The translations under genes were made by a program, and so were the position numbers. Source: Actinomycetes bacterium (GTDB lineage Bacteria > Actinomycetota > Actinomycetes > Prado026). Taken from it: a stretch of 5,750 nt of DNA. Positions 1 through 5,076 of this stretch are shown one piece after another (the stretch's first letter is position 1; the number at the start of each line of letters is the position of its first letter). The DNA lies in NCBI GenBank assembly GCA_025455945.1, contig JALOLN010000137.1:1-5750 (forward strand). The letters run 5' to 3'. The notes under the pieces are model-generated. The model was not told where the DNA came from and did not search any database. It saw nothing but the letters and a program-made list of their open reading frames with translations.

Positions 1-732
1 GAGCCCACACCGACAGAGACCGCCGAGAACACCCCGGCGCCGTCGCGGTCCACGGTCGCGCCCACGTCGACACCGACCCCGACCAGCGAGGCACCCTCGG
101 CGTCGCCGACCCCCACGCAGACGGTGACCGCCACGGCGACCGCGACCGTCACAGCAACTCCGACCCCCTCCGAGACCCCCAGTCCGACGCCAACCCCCTC
201 CGAGACGCCGTCGGAGACGCCCACCCCCTCGCCGACCCCCGCCGCTGCGGGGGAGGACACCGGCGGTGTCCCGTGGTGGGTGTGGCTACTGCTCGGCCTC
301 GTCGTCGTGGGCGGGGGCGCCTGGCTCGCGGTCGCCGCGTCGCGGCGCCGCGCGTGGGACGAGCGCTACGGCGGCCTGCTCGCCGAGGCCCGGTGGGTGC
401 ACGACTCGCTCGCGCCGTCGGTGACCAACCGGCTGACGCCGGACGCGCAGGTCCAGCAGCAGTGGCCGGACGGCAAGCGCCGGCTCGACGACCTGCAAGC
501 GGGCCTGTACCAGCTCGGCCCCAAGGTCCCCGACGACACCCGGGCCGGCCGGCTCAACCGCGTCTCGGGGGCCGTGGCGGCCCTGGGCAGTGCGCTGACG
601 GAGGACGTCGCCCTGCGCGGGCCGGCGGTGGCCTCCAGCGCCGAGGCGCTGGCCCGGTCGGCGCAGACGGTGGAGGCCTGCCGGGGCCGGCTGCTCGCCG
701 CCATCGACGACCTCCCCGTGGACGGGTCTTAG
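1..732 (+). CDS. Partial membrane protein: Pro/Thr/Ser-rich outer stalk, one TM helix, cytoplasmic tail of unknown function (5' end missing)
   Basis: The frame is open from the first base of the window, so the real start lies upstream; the GTG at 124 is inside a low-complexity stretch and is probably not the start. The visible part is 243 residues. Residues 1 to about 82 are almost only Pro, Thr, Ser, Ala and Glu, typical of an extended, possibly glycosylated, wall-spanning stalk. Residues about 91-113 (PWWVWLLLGLVVVGGG and onward) form one hydrophobic helix, followed directly by SRRR, so by the positive-inside rule the C-terminus is cytoplasmic. The last 130 or so residues look helical and soluble (motifs ARWVHDSL, RRLDDLQAGLYQLG), with one Cys. 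No LPXTG motif is present and the tail is far too long for a sortase anchor. I do not recognise the cytoplasmic domain and cannot assign a function. The stop TAG is at 730-732. It could be a sensor or an anchor protein whose outer domain lies upstream of the window, but this is inference. Confidence 0.8.
   Translation, partial: EPTPTETAENTPAPSRSTVAPTSTPTPTSEAPSASPTPTQTVTATATATVTATPTPSETPSPTPTPSETPSETPTPSPTPAAAGEDTGGVPWWVWLLLGLVVVGGGAWLAVAASRRRAWDERYGGLLAEARWVHDSLAPSVTNRLTPDAQVQQQWPDGKRRLDDLQAGLYQLGPKVPDDTRAGRLNRVSGAVAALGSALTEDVALRGPAVASSAEALARSAQTVEACRGRLLAAIDDLPVDGS
163..240 (+). repeat. 30-bp tandem repeat encoding a Pro/Thr/Ser decapeptide
   Basis: Three in-frame units begin at 163, 193 and 223. 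The 14 bases accccctccgagac are identical in units 1 and 2, and the third unit is truncated and diverged. They encode TPSETPSPTP, TPSETPSETP and then TPSPTP. The surrounding sequence (1-162) is of the same composition but less regular. The 30-base period keeps the reading frame, so unit number could vary without breaking the protein. Confidence 0.75.
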
Positions 733-742
733 GTCACTGGCG

Positions 743-758
743 CCCGCCGGGGGGCGGG
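743..758 (+). other. GC-only hairpin in the gap after the first gene, possible weak terminator
   Basis: A perfect 6-bp inverted repeat, cccgcc (743-748) and ggcggg (753-758), with a gggg loop lies 10 bases after the stop at 732. There is no T-run after it. It could help end transcription, as some actinobacterial terminators lack a T tract. In sequence this rich in G and C, such a short palindrome may also be chance. Confidence 0.25.
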
Positions 759-791
759 GGTCCGATGCTGGCAACGGATCCACCGTCCCGA

Positions 792-798
792 GGGGGAG
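792..798 (+). promoter_or_regulatory. Ribosome binding site of the secreted EEP gene
   Basis: A purine-rich gggggag stretch ends 6 bases before the GTG at 805, good Shine-Dalgarno spacing. It supports GTG 805 as the start, which also gives a complete signal peptide. It is the only strong Shine-Dalgarno site in front of the plus-strand genes here. Confidence 0.65.
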
Positions 799-804
799 AG
801 CGCC

Positions 805-1980
805 GTGAAGCGTCCATCCGTCCGCTGGCGCGCCGCGCTGGCAGCCGTCGCCGCGACCGTCATCGCCGCGTCCGCACCGGCAGCCGCCGCTGCCGCACCG
901 CCTGGTCCCCAGACCCCGTCGTCCGGGGTCGGCGGGGTCCAGATCTACAACATGTACTTCGGCGCCGACCTGCAGCCGCTGTTCGCCCCGGGGGCGGACC
1001 CGATCGCGGCCACCAGCGCCATCTGGACCGAGATGCAGGACAGCAAGATCCCCGAGCGCGCCATAGCGGTGGCCCGGCAGATCGTCGCCGAGCAGCCCGA
1101 CCTCGTCGGCCTCAACGAGGTCTCGACCTGGGCCTCATCGGCGAGCCCCACCGGGCCGTTCGTCACCGACTACGACGCCCTGTCCCTGCTGCTCGCCGAC
1201 CTGGCGGCGCTCGGTACGCCGTACACCTTCGTCACGGCCAACACGAACTTCTCCAACGTCACGTTCCCCCTGCCCGTCATCACGCCGACCGGGCTGCGGT
1301 TCGCGACGTTCACCGACCGTGACGTCATCCTCGTGCGGTCCGCCTCGCTCAGCCGCGGCCGCATTCGCCTCGGGGCCACCCAGAACCACACCTTCGCCGC
1401 GAAGCTCCAGGTGAGCGTCGCCGGCCAGACGATCGACGTCCCCCGCGGCTGGTCGGCGGTCGACGTGACCGTGCGCGGTCGCACCTTCCGGTTCGCCAAC
1501 ACCCACTTCGAGGCCTACGGGAACCCGCCGCTGAAGGACCAGATCCGCAACCCGCAGGCGGTGGAGCTGGCGGCCGCGGTCACGGCGTCCCCGTACCCGT
1601 TCGTGCTGGTGGGTGACCTCAACGTCCGGCCGACGATGTGCAAGGACTACCGGCTCGGCCAGCCCGAGTGGGCCGGGGACCAGAACATCGTGGCGTACGG
1701 CACCCTCGAGGCCGCCGGCCTCACCGAGGTCTGGCCGCTGGTCTACCCGCGCAACCCCTGCGGCTCCGCGGGCTGGACCAGCGGGCAGAGCGCCCTGGAC
1801 AACACAGCCAGCACGCTCGACCACCGCATCGACGACGTCTTCGTGAGCGCGGGTTTCACCGCGCTCGAGGCCGAGGTCGTCGGGGACGAGGAGGCCGACC
1901 GGACCCCGAGCGGGCTGTGGCCGTCCGACCACGCCAGCACCTGGGCGAGGATCCGCCTCGACAACGCCAAGCGGGGCTGA
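805..1980 (+). CDS. Secreted endonuclease/exonuclease/phosphatase (EEP) superfamily protein
   Basis: The protein has 391 residues. Residues 1 to about 31 form a signal peptide: basic MKRPSVRWR, an Ala-rich hydrophobic core, and likely cleavage in the AAAAAAPP region. The mature part carries the EEP fold signatures in order: Asn49 in YNMYFG, metal-binding Glu105 in PDLVGLNEV, His234 in ANTHFEA, Asp271 and Asn273 in LVGDLNV, Asp339 and His340 in LDHRIDDVFV, and the terminal SDH at 374-376. All catalytic positions expected for this Mg-dependent superfamily of DNases, phosphodiesterases, sphingomyelinases and inositol phosphatases look present, so it is probably an active hydrolase acting outside the membrane. 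Substrate cannot be told from the motifs; DNA, phospholipid or phosphate esters are all possible. Two cysteines (279 and 319) in the exported part could pair. The GTG start has a strong ribosome binding site. A gap of 72 bases separates it from the preceding gene and 40 bases from the next, so a shared transcript is possible but not shown. Confidence 0.9.
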   Translation: MKRPSVRWRAALAAVAATVIAASAPAAAAAAPPGPQTPSSGVGGVQIYNMYFGADLQPLFAPGADPIAATSAIWTEMQDSKIPERAIAVARQIVAEQPDLVGLNEVSTWASSASPTGPFVTDYDALSLLLADLAALGTPYTFVTANTNFSNVTFPLPVITPTGLRFATFTDRDVILVRSASLSRGRIRLGATQNHTFAAKLQVSVAGQTIDVPRGWSAVDVTVRGRTFRFANTHFEAYGNPPLKDQIRNPQAVELAAAVTASPYPFVLVGDLNVRPTMCKDYRLGQPEWAGDQNIVAYGTLEAAGLTEVWPLVYPRNPCGSAGWTSGQSALDNTASTLDHRIDDVFVSAGFTALEAEVVGDEEADRTPSGLWPSDHASTWARIRLDNAKRG

Positions 1981-2005
1981 CGCCGTCGGTGAGTGGCGAG
2001 GTCCG

Positions 2006-2014
2006 TGCGACCCT
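2006..2014 (+). promoter_or_regulatory. Extended -10-like element, possible leaderless start for the PPOX gene
   Basis: The bases tgcgaccct end 6 bases before the ATG at 2021, so the hexamer gaccct covers -12 to -7 if transcription begins at the A of the ATG. It matches A at -11 and T at -7 of the actinobacterial TANNNT pattern and has a TGn extension, but lacks T at -12. No Shine-Dalgarno stretch sits at usable distance from this ATG, which fits a leaderless message. No -35 box is convincing. Confidence 0.3.
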
Positions 2015-2020
2015 GGCCGC

Positions 2021-2443
2021 ATGGACCTCGCCACTGCCCTGGGCTACGCCCGCACCCACCCCCGCTGCGTCATCGTCACCCTCAAGGCCGACGGACGCCC
2101 CCAGTCCTCCAACGTCTTCCAGTGGACCGACGCCGACGGCGTCGTCCGGGTGTCGCTGACCGACGACCGGGCCAAGACGCGCAACCTGCGCCGTGACCCC
2201 CGGGTGTCCCTGCACGTCGTGGCCGACGACTTCTGGTCCTACGTCGTCCTCGAGGGCGAGGCGTCGCTGACGCCGGTCGCGCAGGACCCGCACGACGCGA
2301 CCGTCGACGCGCTCGTCGCGTACTACCGCGGCAGCGTCGGGGAGCACCCGGACTGGGACGACTACCGCCGAGCCATGGTCGCCGACCGTCGGCTGCTGCT
2401 GGAGGTCCGCCCGACCTACGCCTACGGCATGGTCCGTCGCTGA
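2021..2443 (+). CDS. PPOX-class F420-dependent oxidoreductase (Rv1155-like split-barrel protein)
   Basis: This 140-residue protein has the length and pattern of the flavin/deazaflavin oxidoreductase family related to pyridoxamine 5'-phosphate oxidase; the best known relative is mycobacterial Rv1155, which binds coenzyme F420. Visible features are the strand VIVTLKADGRPQSSNVFQW (residues 17-35), the cofactor-phosphate segment DDRAKTRNLRRDPRVSLHV (48-66; Lys52, Arg54 and Asn55 are the likely contacts), the strand YVVLEGEASL, and the closing strand LLLEVRPTYAYGMVRR (125-140). It should act as a cytoplasmic homodimer that reduces or sequesters small molecules with reduced F420; the physiological substrate of most members is unknown. 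Some relatives use FMN instead, which the sequence alone does not exclude. No good Shine-Dalgarno site precedes the ATG. It lies 40 bases after the EEP gene and 54 before the ABC operon, with no obvious functional link to either. Confidence 0.87.
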   Translation: MDLATALGYARTHPRCVIVTLKADGRPQSSNVFQWTDADGVVRVSLTDDRAKTRNLRRDPRVSLHVVADDFWSYVVLEGEASLTPVAQDPHDATVDALVAYYRGSVGEHPDWDDYRRAMVADRRLLLEVRPTYAYGMVRR

Positions 2444-2448
2444 CCGCA

Positions 2449-2464
2449 GGTCCCTCGGTCCCTC
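2449..2464 (+). repeat. Perfect tandem octamer upstream of the ABC operon
   Basis: The octamer ggtccctc occurs twice without spacer at 2449-2456 and 2457-2464. It lies in the 54-base gap before the transporter genes. If the -10-like element at 2483-2491 is used, the second copy reaches into the -35 region. It might be a binding site for a regulator or for an activator replacing a -35 box, but a chance duplication is equally possible. Confidence 0.4.
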
Positions 2465-2482
2465 CCGCGGCGGCGTCGCCTC

Positions 2483-2491
2483 TGCTACGCA
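2483..2491 (+). promoter_or_regulatory. Extended -10-like element, possible leaderless promoter of the ABC operon
   Basis: The bases tgctacgca place the hexamer tacgca at -12 to -7 relative to the A of the ATG at 2498. It matches T at -12 and A at -11 of TANNNT and carries a TGn extension, but has A rather than T at -7. No -35 consensus is found 16-18 bases upstream. A competing reading is that aagga (2491-2495) is a Shine-Dalgarno site, but it would be only 2 bases from the ATG, which is too close for good function. Confidence 0.35.
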
Positions 2492-2497
2492 AGGACC

Positions 2498-3424
2498 ATG
2501 GCCGACGTCGTCATCGTCCAGGACCTGCACAAGCGCTACGGGGACGTCCACGCCGTGCGAGGGCTGTCCTTCACCGTGGCCGAGGGAGAGATCTTCGCCC
2601 TGGTCGGCCCCAACGGGGCCGGCAAGACCACGACCGTCGAGATCCTCGAAGGCCACCGGTCCCGCACCTCCGGTGAGGTGAGCGTGCTCGGGCACGACCC
2701 CGGCACGGGAGGGCGCGAGTACCGCGAGCGGATCGGGATCGTGCTGCAGGAGGCCGGCTTCGACGAGGAGTTCAGCGTCCGGGAGCTGGTGGCGCTGCAG
2801 GCCTCCCTGTACCCGCGCCGGCGGGACGTCGAGGAGCTCATCGGCCTCGTGGGGCTGACCGAGAAGGCCGGCGCCCGCGTCAAGACGCTCAGCGGGGGCC
2901 AGCGCCGCCGCCTCGACCTGGCGCTCGGCCTGGCCGGTGACCCCGAGCTGCTCTTCCTCGACGAGCCCACGACCGGGTTCGACCCCAGTGCCCGCCGCCA
3001 GGCATGGGTGCTCGTCGACGCCCTGCGCGACCTCGGCAAGACGGTCCTGCTCACCACGCACTACATGGACGAGGCCGAGCACCTCGCCGACCGGGTCGCC
3101 GTCATCAAGGACGGCCAGGTCGTCGCGGTCGGCTCGCCCGAGCAGCTCGCCGCCGGCAGCGGGGCCGGCTCGGTCATCTCCTTCCGGGTGCCCGAGGGTC
3201 TCCCGCTCGCCGACCTGCCGGCGGTCGGGCGCGACCCCCGGGTCAAGGGCACGACCGTGGAGGTCCCCTCGGACTCCCCCACCGCGGACGTCGCCGCGCT
3301 GACGTCGTGGGCCGTCGGGCGCGGCCTGGAGCTCGAGGCGCTGACCCTGCAGCGGCCCTCCCTCGAGGACGTCTACCTCGAGCTCACCGAGACGCCGGAG
3401 TCGCCTGACGGCGGGACGCCGTGA
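2498..3424 (+). CDS. ABC transporter ATP-binding protein, DrrA-like (ABC-2 exporter family)
   Basis: This 308-residue cytoplasmic ATPase powers the permease encoded next. All nucleotide-binding motifs are intact: Walker A GPNGAGKT (37-44), Q-loop Gln84, signature LSGGQ (131-135), Walker B LLFLDE with catalytic Glu156, D-loop region TGFDPSAR (159-166) and H-loop His188 in TTHYMDEAEH. After about residue 222 comes a C-terminal accessory region ending in PSLEDVYLELTE, the usual tail of DrrA/CcmA-type ATPases of the ABC-2 class. One ATPase gene stands before one permease gene, so it presumably works as a homodimer. Its TGA overlaps the GTG of the permease by 4 bases, a hallmark of translational coupling. 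The family includes drug, polyketide, lipid and polysaccharide exporters; substrate cannot be inferred. The ATG start at 2498 precedes the first strand (VVIVQDLHKRYGDVHAV) by only a few residues, as expected. Confidence 0.95.
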   Translation: MADVVIVQDLHKRYGDVHAVRGLSFTVAEGEIFALVGPNGAGKTTTVEILEGHRSRTSGEVSVLGHDPGTGGREYRERIGIVLQEAGFDEEFSVRELVALQASLYPRRRDVEELIGLVGLTEKAGARVKTLSGGQRRRLDLALGLAGDPELLFLDEPTTGFDPSARRQAWVLVDALRDLGKTVLLTTHYMDEAEHLADRVAVIKDGQVVAVGSPEQLAAGSGAGSVISFRVPEGLPLADLPAVGRDPRVKGTTVEVPSDSPTADVAALTSWAVGRGLELEALTLQRPSLEDVYLELTETPESPDGGTP

Positions 3425-5067
3425 GCACCCGGCCCTCGGTGCCGGCCCTGTGGTGGGGCCAGGTCCGGCACGCCAACCGCTCGTTCTGGCGCACACCCGT
3501 CGCGGCGTTCTTCACCCTCGTCTTCCCCCTGTCGTTCCTCGTCATCCTGCTCGGCGTCGTCGGCAACCCCACCCTCGACGACCGCAGCGGCATCCGGCTG
3601 GCCCAGTTCCTCGCCCCCGTCTTCGCCGTGTACGGCGTCGCCATGGCCTCGTTCGCGTCCTTCGCCATCGGCGTCGCGACGGACCGGGAGAGCGGCGTCC
3701 TCAAGCGGATCCGTGGGACGCCGCTGTCCCCGCGGCTGTACCTCGCCGGCCGGGTGGGGTCGGCGACCTGGGTCTCCCTCATCGCGGTGGTCCTGCTGCT
3801 CGGGGTCGGCGTCGTCGTCTACGAGGTCGAGGTGCTGGGCCGCACCTGGGTGGCGCTGGTGGTCACGCTGGCCCTGGGCATCGCGTGCTTCGCCACCCTC
3901 GGGCTCGCGGTCGTCGCCGTCGTCCCGACCGCGTCCGGCGTCAACGCCGTGACGACCGGGCTGCTCATCCCGCTGGCGTTCATCTCCGACATCTTCGGGT
4001 TCGGAGAGCTGCCCACCTGGCTGGAGCGGCTCGGCTGGGTCTTCCCGCTCAAGCACCTGGCCAACGCCGTCGCGGACGACCTCAACCCGTACCTGTCCGG
4101 CTCCGGCTGGTACGCCGACCACCTGCTCGTCATGGCCGCCTGGACCGTCGGGGGCCTGCTCGTCGCCGCCCGCTACTTCCGCTGGGAGCCCCGCCGGGGC
4201 ACCTCGCTCGGACGGCACGGCACCACCGGGGCGGCGGTGCCGGCTGGCGCCGCGGCAGGGGCCGTCGGTGCCGTGGGGGCAGTCACCGTCAATCGGGCCC
4301 CCGCGGCGTCCGCGCTGCTGTGGGGGCAGGTGCGCCACGCCAACCGGATGACGCTCCGCGACGCGGGTGCGGTCTTCTTCTCGGTCGTCTTCCCGGTGCT
4401 GCTGCTGGTCTTCTTCGGCATCGCGAACGAGGGCTCGCGCTTCCTGGGCGTGGACCTCGAGCAGTACACGACGCCGGTCTTCGCCGTGTACGGCATCGCG
4501 GTGGCGGCGTACGTGAACCTCCCGGAGGCGGTCACCCAGTCCCGCGAGCGTGGGGTGCTGAAGCGGCTGCGCGGCAGCCCGCTGCCGCCGTGGGCGTACA
4601 TCGGGGGGCGCATCGGATCGGCGTTCTTCGTGGCCGCCGTCATCACCGCGGTGACGCTGCTCGCCGGCATCGCGTTCTTCGGCGTCCGGATCTCCCTCGG
4701 CCGGGCGCCGGTGTTCGTCCTCGTCCTCCTGGTCGGCACCGCCTGCTGCGCCGCGCTCGGCCTCATGGTGGCCGGGCTCGTCGGGAGCACCCGCACCGTG
4801 ACCGCGGTGACCCTGGGCACGCTCCTGCCGCTGTCGTTCGTCTCGGGGATCTTCCTGCTCTCCGACGAGCTGCCCACCCTGCTCAACGTCATCGGCTGGA
4901 CGTTCCCGCTGCGGCACTTCGCGGTGGCCGCCTTCCAGGCCACCGGCCCCGCCGCGATCGACTGGGGCGACCTCGGCGTCCACCTCGCCGTCCTGCTGGC
5001 GTGGACCGTCGGCGCCGCCGCGGTCGCGTGGCGGTTCTTCCGCTGGGAGCCCCGCGCCGCCGGCTGA
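3421..5067 (+). CDS. ABC-2 type permease made of two fused homologous halves (DrrB-like duplication)
   Basis: The 548-residue integral membrane protein contains two copies of an ABC-2/DrrB-type permease. Half 1 spans about residues 9-258 and half 2 about 298-545. Matching blocks are ALWWGQVRHAN with ALLWGQVRHAN, FAVYGVA with FAVYGIA, ESGVLKRIRGTPLSP with ERGVLKRLRGSPLPP, ELPTWLERLGWVFPL with ELPTLLNVIGWTFPL, and YFRWEP with FFRWEP. By hand alignment, 20/33, 28/50, 13/22 and 14/20 residues are identical in four blocks, with offsets of 286-289, so the halves are almost colinear. Each half shows about six hydrophobic segments (near 29-47, 63-86, 113-134, 142-168, 176-193, 233-251 and their equivalents), so both ends and the linker should be cytoplasmic. 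The linker (about 259-297) is rich in Ala, Gly and Val and holds GAVGAVGAV. Typical family members are about 250-280 residues and dimerise; this one would be a covalent pseudo-dimer. The GTG start overlaps the ATPase stop and has a modest ribosome binding site (ggcggga, 4 bases upstream). Substrate unknown. Confidence 0.93.
   Translation: MSTRPSVPALWWGQVRHANRSFWRTPVAAFFTLVFPLSFLVILLGVVGNPTLDDRSGIRLAQFLAPVFAVYGVAMASFASFAIGVATDRESGVLKRIRGTPLSPRLYLAGRVGSATWVSLIAVVLLLGVGVVVYEVEVLGRTWVALVVTLALGIACFATLGLAVVAVVPTASGVNAVTTGLLIPLAFISDIFGFGELPTWLERLGWVFPLKHLANAVADDLNPYLSGSGWYADHLLVMAAWTVGGLLVAARYFRWEPRRGTSLGRHGTTGAAVPAGAAAGAVGAVGAVTVNRAPAASALLWGQVRHANRMTLRDAGAVFFSVVFPVLLLVFFGIANEGSRFLGVDLEQYTTPVFAVYGIAVAAYVNLPEAVTQSRERGVLKRLRGSPLPPWAYIGGRIGSAFFVAAVITAVTLLAGIAFFGVRISLGRAPVFVLVLLVGTACCAALGLMVAGLVGSTRTVTAVTLGTLLPLSFVSGIFLLSDELPTLLNVIGWTFPLRHFAVAAFQATGPAAIDWGDLGVHLAVLLAWTVGAAAVAWRFFRWEPRAAG
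3445..4191 (+). repeat. First copy of the intragenic permease duplication
   Basis: This stretch encodes residues 9-257, homologous to residues 298-544 of the same protein. DNA identity is locally high: gtcttcgccgtgtacggc at 3619-3636 recurs exactly at 4477-4494, and the 19 bases at 4176-4194 recur exactly at 5037-5055. Elsewhere the copies have diverged, mainly in the transmembrane segments. Confidence 0.85.
4312..5052 (+). repeat. Second copy of the intragenic permease duplication
   Basis: This stretch encodes residues 298-544. It is colinear with the first copy, with net offsets of 286-289 codons. The loop carrying the RGVLKRLRGSPL motif and the C-terminal FRWEPR motif are the best-preserved parts. 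The extracytoplasmic segment after the first helix differs (FLGVDLEQYT against DDRSGIRLAQF), so the two halves may contribute differently to the substrate path. Confidence 0.85.
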
Positions 5068-5076
5068 GGTCAGCCG
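5061..5076. terminator. Palindrome over two convergent stop codons, candidate bidirectional terminator
   Basis: The bases cggctga (5061-5067) and tcagccg (5070-5076) are perfect reverse complements around gg. The plus-strand permease ends with its TGA at 5065-5067 and the minus-strand hydrolase ends with its TGA at 5072-5070, both inside the palindrome; both genes end with the codons GGC TGA. As RNA it would fold as a stem of about 6 bp with a 4-base loop from either strand. No T-run follows on either side, so termination strength is uncertain. Confidence 0.4.

Noticed and set aside
1..732. Sortase-anchored cell-wall protein
   Set aside because: The Pro/Thr stalk and hydrophobic segment suggested it, but there is no LPXTG-type motif and about 130 residues follow the helix.
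273..1322. A 349-codon plus-strand frame overlapping the first two genes
   Set aside because: It spans the gap and parts of both real genes in another frame, and its Arg/Gly/Pro/Ala-rich product is typical of a frame shadow. The overlapped genes have a transmembrane segment, a signal peptide and catalytic motifs.
1981..2020. Terminator between the EEP and PPOX genes
   Set aside because: Only a 4-bp stem (cgcc at 1981-1984 with ggcg at 1995-1998) can be found, without a T-run, which is no better than chance in this composition.
1856..3496. A 546-codon open frame on the minus strand opposite the PPOX and ABC ATPase genes
   Set aside because: It runs opposite two genes with intact family motifs and crosses gene boundaries; its product shows no recognisable domain.
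2498..5067. Naming the exporter as a drug (daunorubicin-type) resistance pump
   Set aside because: The ATPase and permease belong to the same broad family as DrrA/DrrB, but this family exports many unrelated substrates and no biosynthetic or regulatory neighbour points to a drug.
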